Source: Stentor roeselii (taxonomy: Eukaryota > Ciliophora > Heterotrichea > Heterotrichida > Stentoridae). From it: DNA of 64,000 nt. The notes beneath the pieces were generated by a model. That model was not told the origin of the DNA. It made no database searches and worked only from the letters and a program-made list of their open reading frames with translations. The translations under genes were made by a program, and so were the position numbers. The stretch covers positions 124,001-188,000 of the forward strand of contig RSEH01000023.1 in the NCBI GenBank assembly GCA_006503475.1, read 5' to 3'. Below, piece after piece: positions 54,106 to 63,276 of this stretch (the stretch's first letter is position 1; every line of letters begins with the position of its first letter).

Positions 54106-55719
54106 TTAAATCACGATTTCCCACATCAAAAAATTTCCTCTAATATCAGGAGAATTCGGCAATACCAATTCAATAACATCCCCTTGCAAAACCTCAACAT
54201 ATTCTAAAACCCTTTTTCCATTTCCACAACTTTTCTCATTATTCCAATTCAAAAATCGTTTTCCATTTTTAAGCACTGCTAAAACTCCTGAATCTTCACT
54301 AAAAACAATAACTTCTAAAGCGAAAAATCCAGATTTTCCAATGTTAAAGGAAACCTCGTCTTGAAGAGTCACTTGCAAGTCAGCTGAGAGTTTAAGTTGC
54401 TTAAAAACGACTCCAGAGGAGCTGTTGTAAAAAGACCAGATACCTTGAGGAAAGACTGAATTTCTGCAGTCTAGTTCGTTGTGGATCTCTACTAGTGCAA
54501 TGTTTACTTCTTCTACATTTGCTTTCATGTCAAGAAGTGTGCAGAGGTCTTTCACTGATACTTTTAGTAGAAGGGATTTTTCGATTTCGTCTAGTTTTGA
54601 TGAGAGAGGATTAAATGTGTTTTCTTTTTCGGGCTCTGGTTTTAAATCTTTTTGGATGGATTTTGAGAGGGTTATTAGTTTTTCGTGAAGTTTTGAATTT
54701 ATTTCGTGGAGACTTGAACGAATTTCTGACTTGTCCGGTTTTGATTTCCACAGCATTTCAAGTTTTTCATCAACTTTTTCGAACTTTAACAGAGCTTCTT
54801 GTTTAAACTGTTCTAAATCTTTCAATCCTTGAGTAACCTGCAACTTTAAAGCCTGACTTTGAAGTCTTTTCATCAATTCTGTTAAAGTTTCCTGTAGAAA
54901 AGCTTTCATGTTCAAAGATTCTTGTTGAAAAACTTTGATATCGACTTTAGAATCAAGTAAATCATTAATTTTTTTCTTATCAAAAGAAGCATCAATATTG
55001 GAACCAAAAGAAAATTTTAAAAAATCATCACATTCAACCTTCATCAAAATCTGATTAACTTTCTTTTCAACATCTCCAATCCTCCTCATAAAATCTTGCA
55101 TTTCCAAGTCCTTATTAACCTCACTACCCTTCTTTTTCTCATTATTCTGAACTTTTCCATGAAAATCCTTAATAAAATCCTCTAAAACTTCAACCTTCTT
55201 CTCTAAACCATCGAAATCAAATCGAAAATCTTCATTAATCTTCATATTTTGACTCAAAATCGCTAATTTTGAATTAACCCTTTCAAAACTCATATTAAAT
55301 TCTTGAAATCCAACCTTTTGTTTAACCTCAACATCAATTTTTTCTAAAAGACTTTGAAAAGGCTCAGAATTGTTTTTTTTTAAACTGATTAAAAGTTCAA
55401 CATCATTGACAGAAGTTTTTTTATCAATCAAAGTTTGAAGTTCTGCAAGTTTACTCGATAGTTCAAGAAAGTCTGCCTTGGTGGCAAGTCCAGCGTGGAA
55501 TTCAGCGATAGAAACTTTAGAATTAATCAGTCTTTCAAGTTCTCGCAGATAAAAACTCTGGTTTTTTAGTGTTTCGAACAAGGATTTCAGGCAAACTCGG
55601 CAGGTTTCAGTCTCTGAAGGCCAGTATGTTGGTGATTTGAGAAGGTCTTCTGCGAGAGTGGGCTGGGTTAGGTCGGTTTGGTAGATTTTCATTGGGCTTC
55701 TTGACCTGCTTTGAGACAT
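54106..55719 (-). CDS. Long coiled-coil protein with C-terminal beta-rich domain
   Basis: 537 aa from ATG at 55719. Residues about 40-410 are interrupted coiled coil (LASKADFLELSSKLAELQ-type heptads). The last 125 residues are different: SGVVFKQLKLSADLQVTL, GKSGFFALEVIVFSED, LAVLKNGKRFLNW, YVEVLQGDVIELVLP. This strand pattern with NGKRF and GDVIEL resembles C1q/TNF-like jellyroll domains at the end of trimeric coiled coils; only a tentative match. Function unknown. Its stop is 20 nt from the mucin-like gene stop. Confidence 0.68.
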   Translation of the reverse strand: MSQSRSRSPMKIYQTDLTQPTLAEDLLKSPTYWPSETETCRVCLKSLFETLKNQSFYLRELERLINSKVSIAEFHAGLATKADFLELSSKLAELQTLIDKKTSVNDVELLISLKKNNSEPFQSLLEKIDVEVKQKVGFQEFNMSFERVNSKLAILSQNMKINEDFRFDFDGLEKKVEVLEDFIKDFHGKVQNNEKKKGSEVNKDLEMQDFMRRIGDVEKKVNQILMKVECDDFLKFSFGSNIDASFDKKKINDLLDSKVDIKVFQQESLNMKAFLQETLTELMKRLQSQALKLQVTQGLKDLEQFKQEALLKFEKVDEKLEMLWKSKPDKSEIRSSLHEINSKLHEKLITLSKSIQKDLKPEPEKENTFNPLSSKLDEIEKSLLLKVSVKDLCTLLDMKANVEEVNIALVEIHNELDCRNSVFPQGIWSFYNSSSGVVFKQLKLSADLQVTLQDEVSFNIGKSGFFALEVIVFSEDSGVLAVLKNGKRFLNWNNEKSCGNGKRVLEYVEVLQGDVIELVLPNSPDIRGNFLMWEIVI

Positions 55720-56574
55720 TTAAAATAAGAAATGATTTGAAAGAAAGAAATAGAAAAGTGATTGGTTGGAGGATTGTAAAGTTTATTGGGATTGTTGAAT
55801 TAAGGTAAAGATAGGATTTTATATGAAAGATTTTGAATGTTTTGGGAATGAATTTGGTTCAGATTTGAAGGTTTTAAGTACTGGGTATAGTTCTTAGAAT
55901 GATTTTAGGGACTTATGTTTTTTTGTTATTCAGGTTATCTTTACTGTAGGTTATTTATTGAACGTAGAATTAATTATTTTGAGACTTTATTTGTATTATT
56001 TTCTCGTAATTTTAACTTCAATGCTATGAGCTACTCAGAAATTATATAGTTTAATATGAGGCTTTATCTTAATTTGCAATCGAAATATTTCAATGATCAA
56101 GAAATTCTAAGATTCTTAACTAGAAGATCATATCAAAACAATTAAAGATTCATTGAAGTTAATCATAATTGTTTGAATATCAATGTTAGTGCATAACAGT
56201 AAATGAGATGAAAAGTTATACAGAATACTTAACTGTTTGACTATCGAAAGGTCTAAATGACTCAAAATAGTATATATTTGACTTGAATCTTTTCAATAAA
56301 TAAATAATTTTATAATCGAATTCATTCACTAGTCCTCCTAATTCAACTTCATCCTAAATCCTCTTTAATTTAAAATTAATCCATCTATTCTTACATTCAA
56401 CCCAACATCCAATCACTTCTCTCTCAAAATTCTAAATACGCTAATAAACCCCTTCTTAATAAACCCTTCATAATTTCCTTAAAATCCTTTAAAAATCTTC
56501 CAAATCCATTCGAACCCTGCACTAATCTCATCCCAAACAATTTCCTTGCTCAAATAATCTTTCATTATAAAATA
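55720..56574. other. AT-rich intergenic region
   Basis: About 850 nt between divergent genes with no supported gene or repeat. The right end is C-rich and poor in G, then TATAAAATA stands before the plus ATG. Confidence 0.6.
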
Positions 56575-56967
56575 ATGAAAGGTATAGCAAAAAGACTTGC
56601 AAATCATGTGAAGTCGAAGCACAAAGTGATAGAAAATAGCCAAGAGTGCATAAGAATAAAGCGAAAAGTTTTAATAAGAGTTGCAAGAAGGCCAGAACAT
56701 CAACAGTCTGAAGACAAAAGTAAATTAAAAGGGAAGTTTTTCGAGTCTGTTAAACATGTTTTGCATGGCATCAGGATGAAAGAAGCTCTTTTAAGCCTCA
56801 AGAATAAATTCAACTTAGAAGCTCTTCAAAGTCGACTACGGCCGAGCACTTCTCAACAACTTGATGAAAATAATCATGACTCTTCAGAACAACCAGTTGA
56901 ATTGTTCGCTTCTTTTGAAGATCTCGCCGGGCAAGAGGAACCTTTATATATGCCTTTACAATTTTAA
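56575..56967 (+). CDS. Hypothetical protein, 130 aa
   Basis: 130 aa. Basic N-terminal half (AKRLANHVKSKHKVIENSQ; IRIKRKVLIRVARRP) and acidic C-terminal half (LDENNHDSSEQPVELFASF). The start is preceded by TATAAAATA. No domain, signal or membrane span. Probably a real gene because of context and codon use, function unknown. Confidence 0.5.
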   Translation: MKGIAKRLANHVKSKHKVIENSQECIRIKRKVLIRVARRPEHQQSEDKSKLKGKFFESVKHVLHGIRMKEALLSLKNKFNLEALQSRLRPSTSQQLDENNHDSSEQPVELFASFEDLAGQEEPLYMPLQF

Positions 56968-57305
56968 TTAATAAAGTTTTGGAGTTTTATTTGGAATATG
57001 GATTCAGGGGGTTTTTACTTTGTATCCTTTTGTTAGAAGATATAACCATTTTTTCCTTATTTCTGTGAGTGTGACATGGATTTTATTTTGATAGTTTTTG
57101 GGAAATTTTGATGGATTTTTAAGGGAGGGAGGGGAAAAATCATGTTTTTAGGTTTTGATGAGTGAGAATCTTGTGAAAAGTTTTGATTAACACTTTTTAT
57201 ATTAATTTTAGAGTCTTGGGCTCTAAGAAAGAATAAAATCAATTTAAAGACTTTTTACATCTTAACCATCATAAAATTAAACTTTCTATAAAGCTAAATA
57301 TTTTA
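56968..57305. other. Spacer between convergent genes
   Basis: About 340 nt, G/T-rich on the left. A 61-codon minus frame here has no coding character. Nothing else seen. Confidence 0.5.
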
Positions 57306-57563
57306 CTATTTTTTGTTTTTTTTCTTTAGTTTCTTATCGATATCAGTAGACTCCTTCGAGTTCAAATAATCAAGCAATCTCTGTGAAGGTCTGGGCCCCA
57401 GCGAATAAACAGGTACACTTTTTTTCTGTTCAGACCTAACACTCAACAATTTAAAAATACTCGAAAATCTTTCAACCCCATTCAAAACTTTCCCAGTCCC
57501 CAGCCCATCCGGCTTGCCATCAACACTAGTAACCGATCTTCTCACTCTGTCCATACCCCTCAT
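57306..57563 (-). CDS. Hypothetical basic protein, 85 aa
   Basis: The frame is open from 57587, but the first ATG is at 57563, preceded by GGATATA. The 85-aa product is basic with a Lys-rich end (DKKLKKKNKK) and a YSLGPRPSQRLLDYL segment; no family recognised. It is divergent from the STPGR gene at 57634 with about 70 nt between starts. Confidence 0.5.
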   Translation of the reverse strand: MRGMDRVRRSVTSVDGKPDGLGTGKVLNGVERFSSIFKLLSVRSEQKKSVPVYSLGPRPSQRLLDYLNSKESTDIDKKLKKKNKK

Positions 57564-57633
57564 TATATCCTTGTATCCATCACCCAAAATCCCAAAAGAT
57601 CGATAAATCTAAAAACCTTCAATAATTATTCAA

Positions 57634-59094
57634 ATGTCAAGAAAAACCGAATTCTGGAAGTCTTCAACGCCAGACAAGTTAGGTCCAGGGTGTTACACAT
57701 CTTCAAACCCCGAGAAAATCAAGCAAAACAAGACCGCCTTTCTGATAAAATCAAAAAGACAACTATCAGCCCCAAGGCCTTACAATCGATTTACTCCAGG
57801 TCCCGGTGCATATGACCAGAGTAAAGACCGTCAATCTTCAATTTCTCACAATTCAAGTGGATTCGCTTCAAAGACAAAGCGGGAACTATTCCAACCATTC
57901 TCAAATCCAGACACTCCAGGTCCAGGTTCATATGAAACGCGAGTATCTTCAGCGGCTTCTCAGAAGCGCCGTCCGAAATTTTCAGCTCTTTATCTCGACC
58001 CGAGTCCTGTTTCGATTCCTTCAAACGAGGTGAATTCTTTACAAATAGGCCAACCTTCACCAGTAGAGCCTCAAGTGCACCATGAAAGTGAAAGTAAAGG
58101 TACTGCCTTTGGGAAGTACAAAGCAGTCAGACAGGTCTTTGCACAGGCAAAACCTTACCCGGGTCCTGGAAGTTATAATTTGGAGAAGCCGGTTCAAGGG
58201 AGTGAGTCTTGGATGTTTGTTTCAAGCACTGGAAGAGCTGAGTCCCCTGCTTTAATCGCAGGGTCCTCGGCGCAGGTGCCGGGGCCTGGGTACTACTCGA
58301 TCACGCCGACTTCTGCGGGGCGAGCAGGGCTTTTTACTATAGCAGCGAAGGAACTGCCATTGACGAATAATCCGTATCTTCCTATACAGGTAGGGACTTC
58401 GGAAGTTCCACCTGTCGGTAGTTATAAACTTGCTGAAGATATCAAAAAAGCGGAAAAATTGAAAGCGAAGTATGTCACTGGAGATATTCAAACTAAACGG
58501 GCACCTTTTAATACACAGGAAAAAAGGCAAATGCCTTGGCTGCCAAAGGAAAACTTCCCTGGGCCTGGGGATTATTCAGTGCTTAAGATCAGGCCGAAGT
58601 CCACTGGGTTTAGATCAACCAGGCCAAGGTTTGAGTTATCGAAAAATGATGACTTGCCAGGTCCAGGTCATTACGACTTTGGCCTAGTGGAAAAGGAAAA
58701 ACAAGTAATAGTGAATAAAAGTCCTAGATTCGTGAAAGAAGATACAAAAACCCCAGAACCTTATCTAGGACACTCTGAATGGACTGCGAAAAGAACTCGA
58801 GCCCCTGACTTCGAAAAGTTCAACCCAGGGCTTTACTTTGACTCAGGGCAGTCCAGGTTCAGGTCAAAGGCTCAAAATGAGAACCTGGGTCCAGGGTGTT
58901 ACGAAAAAGAACGTCCGTTCACCGTGAGTTCTTCAAAGGTCTCAACAACTGAAAGATTTCAAGCTTTTGGCAGTTTTCGACCTGGAACAGGAACCAGTCA
59001 GAAGTTAGGTCCAGGTTACTACAACCCTTCAATTTCACAGAAGAAGTCTTTTAACATGGGAAAAGAAATCAACTTGGAAAAGACTTGGCTCTAG
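57634..59094 (+). CDS. STPGR/SHIPPO-repeat ciliary protein
   Basis: 486 aa with about ten PGPGxY-type repeats spread over the whole length (LGPGCY, PGPGAY, PGPGSY twice, PGPGYY, PVGSY, PGPGDY, PGPGHY, LGPGCY, LGPGYY). These are SHIPPO/STPG repeats, known from ODF3-type and other proteins that lie on or inside axonemal doublet microtubules. Other conserved features are basic linkers such as KSKRQLSAP and KTKRELFQP. Most likely a microtubule-inner or cortical microtubule protein. The convergent coiled-coil gene ends 25 nt away. Confidence 0.9.
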   Translation: MSRKTEFWKSSTPDKLGPGCYTSSNPEKIKQNKTAFLIKSKRQLSAPRPYNRFTPGPGAYDQSKDRQSSISHNSSGFASKTKRELFQPFSNPDTPGPGSYETRVSSAASQKRRPKFSALYLDPSPVSIPSNEVNSLQIGQPSPVEPQVHHESESKGTAFGKYKAVRQVFAQAKPYPGPGSYNLEKPVQGSESWMFVSSTGRAESPALIAGSSAQVPGPGYYSITPTSAGRAGLFTIAAKELPLTNNPYLPIQVGTSEVPPVGSYKLAEDIKKAEKLKAKYVTGDIQTKRAPFNTQEKRQMPWLPKENFPGPGDYSVLKIRPKSTGFRSTRPRFELSKNDDLPGPGHYDFGLVEKEKQVIVNKSPRFVKEDTKTPEPYLGHSEWTAKRTRAPDFEKFNPGLYFDSGQSRFRSKAQNENLGPGCYEKERPFTVSSSKVSTTERFQAFGSFRPGTGTSQKLGPGYYNPSISQKKSFNMGKEINLEKTWL

Positions 59095-59119
59095 ATGAAA
59101 ATAATTTAAATGTAATGGT

Positions 59120-60712
59120 TTATTGCTTGGGAACTGGCCTTGGCAAAGGGATTTTGCTTGGTTTTTTCAGGATTTCTGTTAAAGTTGGACTGAGACTTAA
59201 GACTCTATCGATTTTACTTGTTTTTAACTGTTTTTGAAGTGCTTGAATTCTTTGATCTTTTACTTTCATCAAGTTTTTCATTAATTGCATGTCTTTTTGA
59301 GCCTTTTCGATCAGTCTTAGAACTTCGAAGTTCTCAAGACGGCCTTTTTCCAACATCGCTAAAGAACGATGGACTTGCTCGTGTTCAGTCTTCTTTCTGA
59401 GAAACATGCTTTGAAGACGCGCTGCCAGGCCGAGAACTGGCAAATCGTTGATATCGTCGAAACTCATCAAAAACATCAGGAAAAAATGCCCGACTAGAGA
59501 CATTTGAAGCTTTTTTGTTAAGTTGCTTTTATTGAAGTTTGGCCTACCCTTTGAAAGGTTCATCATTAGTTCTTCTAATAGGAATAAGGATGAGTTGATG
59601 CTGAAGGACTCGGAGAAACTTTGGTCGTCGTTGATTTCGCATAGGTCTAGAAGTTGAAGGACTGACGACTCTAGCTTGAATGTTACTAGTAAATGGTTTT
59701 TACCTTTGCTTAACCTGTGGAATGCTTCAGAGACCATCGCGAATGACTCGAAGCCCATTGTTACCGCTCTCCAATCATGTGGAAAAAGATTAACAAGGTT
59801 ATCCTTCACAACCTCAGTACATTGACATTCAGCTTTTTTCCCATCAAGCAAACTTGAAATCCTCTGAACAAGTGCCAAAACAAACGTTTGGCGATTTTTT
59901 CCAGAATTTAAAACAATACAGCAGTTATTTCTAGACTTTTTTCCAATTTCATTAATTTCTTGCAAATACTCTGACTTTTTGACGACTCTATTAAACTCAA
60001 TAATTTTTTTCAAAGACTTTTCCTTGACCACGACAGCATTTTCTCCAATATAAAGAACATCAGGAGAAATAACAACTACTCGAAATTCAGGTTCTAAACT
60101 TATTTCTTTTATTTCACCATCAAAAAGAAACTCCTCTGCCTTGGAAGCAATGGCAATAGACCCAGCCTTTGAAATCTGCATCAAACTTCTAGGAGAAACA
60201 GGAGGTTTCAAGAAAATCGGACTAGGACTTCGCGAAGGTCTTTGAATAGCCTGCTTGATTTCTTCACATTCCGATTGAATCTTAACCAGACTTTCCTGAC
60301 ACTGCACAGAAGTATCATGAATACGCGAGTGAAGGTTTAATACGTAATTTTCCGTGTTGTTTAATTGACCTTCTAGTTCATTGTTGTAAAATTCTAAAGT
60401 TCTTATTGACTTTTCCCAGTTATCATTCATGGTTTCTAACTCATTTCTTAACTTTGAATGAGATTTCAAAGTAGACTTCGCTGTTTCAAGTGAGTACTGC
60501 AGTGAAACTATTTGAGTCTCGGATTTTTGGTAGTCTTGTTTTAAAGAATTCAGCTCGTCTTGAATTGATTTGTTTTTCGCATCGGCTTCTTTGATTTGGT
60601 CTGAAATTGAAGAGATTTCGTTTAAAAGCTCTTCTTGGTATGACCCTGTCGCTTCTTTTAGAGAAAGGATTTCGTTTTGAAGTTCTTGGATCTTGTCTTG
60701 AATTTCTTCCAT
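59120..60712 (-). CDS. Coiled-coil protein, about 530 aa
   Basis: The first ATG in the frame is at 60712 (the frame is open to 60745 without another ATG). Residues about 1-165 form a long coiled coil (IQELQNEILSLKEATGSYQE). A central part (about 220-440) looks globular (FRVVVISPDVLYIGENAVVV; FPHDWRAVTMGFESFAMVSE), and a second coiled coil covers about 440-510 before a Pro-rich tail. No family recognised. The start is 54 nt from that of the divergent CK1 gene. Confidence 0.65.
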   Translation of the reverse strand: MEEIQDKIQELQNEILSLKEATGSYQEELLNEISSISDQIKEADAKNKSIQDELNSLKQDYQKSETQIVSLQYSLETAKSTLKSHSKLRNELETMNDNWEKSIRTLEFYNNELEGQLNNTENYVLNLHSRIHDTSVQCQESLVKIQSECEEIKQAIQRPSRSPSPIFLKPPVSPRSLMQISKAGSIAIASKAEEFLFDGEIKEISLEPEFRVVVISPDVLYIGENAVVVKEKSLKKIIEFNRVVKKSEYLQEINEIGKKSRNNCCIVLNSGKNRQTFVLALVQRISSLLDGKKAECQCTEVVKDNLVNLFPHDWRAVTMGFESFAMVSEAFHRLSKGKNHLLVTFKLESSVLQLLDLCEINDDQSFSESFSINSSLFLLEELMMNLSKGRPNFNKSNLTKKLQMSLVGHFFLMFLMSFDDINDLPVLGLAARLQSMFLRKKTEHEQVHRSLAMLEKGRLENFEVLRLIEKAQKDMQLMKNLMKVKDQRIQALQKQLKTSKIDRVLSLSPTLTEILKKPSKIPLPRPVPKQ

Positions 60713-60766
60713 CTTTCGATGAGATTTTTCATATAAAGTACTCAAACTTGTCTATTCTTATAATTA

Positions 60767-61801
60767 ATGATCGACGTCAGGGTTGGCTGGAGATATCGAC
60801 TGGGAAGGAAAATTGGAACTGGAGCTTTTGGAGATATTTTTCATGGGATTAACATTCAGAATAATGAGGAAGTTGCAATTAAACTTGAAAAAGCTAATAA
60901 AAAAACAAGCCAGTTGCAGTATGAAAGTAAAATATTGAAATCTTTGCAAGGTAGTCAGGGAATACCTATTATTTACTGGTATGGGTGTGAAGGGTGTTAT
61001 AATGCTATGGTCATGGAATTACTCGGGCCAAATCTTGAAGAACTTCTTCAATTCAGCGGACAGAGATTTTCTCTTAAAACTGTTTTATTAGTCGCTGATC
61101 AACTAATCTCAAGAATCGAATCCCTGCACTCAAAAAATCTCATTCATCGAGACATGAAGCCTGAAAACTTCTTAGTAGGACTGGGTAAAAAGGCAAGTAT
61201 AGTTCACATGATTGATTTTGGACTGGCAAAGCAGTATAGGGACCCTAAGACTCACAAACACATTCCTTTTATTGAATCTAAAAGTTTAGTGGGTACTTCA
61301 AGGTACGCGTCTTTGAATAATCATCTTGGAAATGAACTTTCTAGAAGAGATGACTTGGAAAGCTTGGCTTATGCTTTGATTTATTTGATGCTTGGATGTC
61401 TTCCTTGGCAGGGAAAAAGCTACTCGAATAAGGAGGAGAAGTCTAAGGTTACTAGGGACTTGAAGTTTAATACTCCTATTGAACAGATCTGTGCTGGGAC
61501 TCCTCCAGAGTTTGCGATCTTTTTGAATTATTGTAGAAATCTGAAGTTTGATGAACGGCCTGACTATCCATTCCTGAAAAAACTATTCAAAGACTTATTC
61601 TTAAAGTCCCTCTTTGAATACGATTACATTTTCGACTGGACAATCCTCAACTACGTCCGTCCAATGAATCTAAAAAGATTTTACATGTCAAGAAGAAGTA
61701 TCAGCAAAGAAGAAGAAGAAAAACTAAGCGAAAGCCAGTCATCAACAGAGAAAAACAAAGAATCCGACACAAAAACCGAGAAAAAATGCCAAATCTTTTA
61801 A
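60767..61801 (+). CDS. Casein kinase 1 with C-terminal CaaX box
   Basis: 344 aa. The CK1 domain covers about 9-290: Gly loop GTGAFGD, Lys39 in [18 protein letters not shown] (127-138), DFGLAKQY (150-157), the CK1-specific GTSRYASL (176-183) and [20 protein letters not shown]. It lacks the APE motif, as CK1s do. The tail is Ser/Glu/Lys-rich and ends KKCQIF. Cys-Gln-Ile-Phe fits a CaaX box, and Phe at the last place favours geranylgeranylation, so the kinase is probably membrane-bound. Yeast Yck and animal CK1-gamma reach membranes by palmitoylation; a prenylated CK1 would be a variant of that idea. Confidence 0.93.
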   Translation: MIDVRVGWRYRLGRKIGTGAFGDIFHGINIQNNEEVAIKLEKANKKTSQLQYESKILKSLQGSQGIPIIYWYGCEGCYNAMVMELLGPNLEELLQFSGQRFSLKTVLLVADQLISRIESLHSKNLIHRDMKPENFLVGLGKKASIVHMIDFGLAKQYRDPKTHKHIPFIESKSLVGTSRYASLNNHLGNELSRRDDLESLAYALIYLMLGCLPWQGKSYSNKEEKSKVTRDLKFNTPIEQICAGTPPEFAIFLNYCRNLKFDERPDYPFLKKLFKDLFLKSLFEYDYIFDWTILNYVRPMNLKRFYMSRRSISKEEEEKLSESQSSTEKNKESDTKTEKKCQIF

Positions 61802-61804
61802 TCT

Positions 61805-62311
61805 CTAAGACTTTAAATTTCTTATAAAAGCGAAATGTTCCATGGTGAAAATATCCTTTAAAATAGAAGCCGTCTGTCTTCGAAACTCCTGAAACTGTGC
61901 AACCGTCATATGAAAAGTAATTTCCTCATTATCCCTCACCATCTTCACTTGAATTTCCGGTTTCAACACCCTCGACAACGAGTTAGTTGACAATGCGACG
62001 TCAATTCTCCAAGTCATTTCTTTAAGTCTTTCTTTATTTTTCCTTCTTTCATATTCATTGTCGAAAGTCTTCAATTTTTCTAAGACAGTCGACTTTAAAC
62101 CTGCAGGCCATCCGTCTTCTTCGATTTCTTTTGAGTACTCTGAGAAGTGCTTTCCACTTTTAGAACGAATGTACTCTACACTTGAACTGAACGCGCCTCG
62201 GTAGGACAGAGGAACGCGACTCAGGACTTCGTAGCTGCCTTGGATGTAAGAGTTGGCCAAGTCGAATAAAGATGACAGGTGGTCTGGCTGAAGAGACTTT
62301 AAAGAGTCCAT
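61805..62311 (-). CDS. COMM-domain (COMMD-family) protein
   Basis: 168 aa. The C-terminal 75 residues match the COMM domain: LKEMTWRIDVALSTNSLSRV, PEIQVKMVRDNEEITFHM, then VAQFQEFRRQTASILKDI. The helical N-terminal part is of the usual size. COMMD proteins form a ring that joins CCDC22/CCDC93 in the Commander complex for endosomal recycling. The exact paralogue cannot be told by eye. Its stop lies 3 nt from the CK1 stop (convergent). Confidence 0.82.
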   Translation of the reverse strand: MDSLKSLQPDHLSSLFDLANSYIQGSYEVLSRVPLSYRGAFSSSVEYIRSKSGKHFSEYSKEIEEDGWPAGLKSTVLEKLKTFDNEYERRKNKERLKEMTWRIDVALSTNSLSRVLKPEIQVKMVRDNEEITFHMTVAQFQEFRRQTASILKDIFTMEHFAFIRNLKS

Positions 62312-62520
62312 TTTGATTATTAAAGGATTGGATATTCAACTGGGGTGGGTTAGGGTTTTTGAATGGGTATCAAGGATGAAGTGATTTGGAATTTTTGGTT
62401 TGGTTGATGAATGCATGGAGAATTGTTGTTTTTGAGGATTTGATTGGATTTTAAGGTATTTTAAAAGGATTGGTTTGAGAGAGTTGAGAAAGTTAGAAAA
62501 AATAACAGGAATTGTAATTA

Positions 62521-63195
62521 ATGTGTCTATTCACAAACCCATCTGAATTATGTAACCATCCAGAATGTCAAAGATTCATTTATAGCAGTGCTACACTTCC
62601 TATCAACAATACAAACCTTATAGGAAACTTGAATCTTTTGATACAGCAACAGTCTTTGGCTCTATCTGAACTGATATCTCAAAACGCTTTGCTTAACAAT
62701 AAGCTTGACTGCCTTCAAAACTCGATGAAAGGTTCTCAGAAGGTTACTCAGCAAGACTCGACATTGAACAATGATGATATTTTTAGAATTATCTCTTCAG
62801 ATCGAGTTTTTCACTTTTTCATTCATTTAGTGTCTGAATTCCCTTCAGTTATTTTTAAAGAAAGAGGCTTTCCTCTTCATATCAATATTGTTGATACCTC
62901 TGGATGCAAAGTTGAGATACTAGCAAATCTTTCCTTATCAGTTTCGCTCTTCACAATGGAAAATCCTCCGAAGGCGCTGAAAAACAACATTTCAGGGAAA
63001 AAAATCATTCGAGGAACAATTGAAGCAGTTGTTGAAAATGGAGAAGCACTTTTCACTAATGTGGTGATAAATGAGGTAACTTCTCATTACCCAAACAACA
63101 AGTTTTGCTTTGTGGTGATGTGTAATAATTCTCAAGAAGTCAAGCCATTAGTCATCAGTGGAATTACTGTTAGAGCCAGAAAGCATAAACAATAA
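62521..63195 (+). CDS. Beta-rich protein, possibly CBP60/STAT-like fold
   Basis: 224 aa. N-terminus MCLFTNPSELCNHPECQRFI could bind zinc, followed by a coiled coil (about 38-75) and a beta-rich domain (about 95-220): PLHINIVDTSGCKVEILANL, LFTMENPPKAL, KKIIRGTIEAVVENGEALF, NVVINEVTSHYPN, FVVMCNN, LVISGITVRARK. The order of strands and the NG/EALF turn recall the DNA-binding domain of plant CBP60 and Dictyostelium CudA/STAT-type proteins. A transcription factor is therefore possible, but the match is weak and by shape. Confidence 0.45.
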   Translation: MCLFTNPSELCNHPECQRFIYSSATLPINNTNLIGNLNLLIQQQSLALSELISQNALLNNKLDCLQNSMKGSQKVTQQDSTLNNDDIFRIISSDRVFHFFIHLVSEFPSVIFKERGFPLHINIVDTSGCKVEILANLSLSVSLFTMENPPKALKNNISGKKIIRGTIEAVVENGEALFTNVVINEVTSHYPNNKFCFVVMCNNSQEVKPLVISGITVRARKHKQ

Positions 63196-63276
63196 GATAG
63201 TTAAAAATGACTTGAAAACCTGCTGTTTGATAACTAGACCAACACCTTATATTAATTTCTTCATTATATACAACTC

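Noticed and set aside
57057-57242. 61-codon minus frame
   Set aside because: No domain, lies in a convergent spacer, and overlaps nothing conserved; more likely chance.
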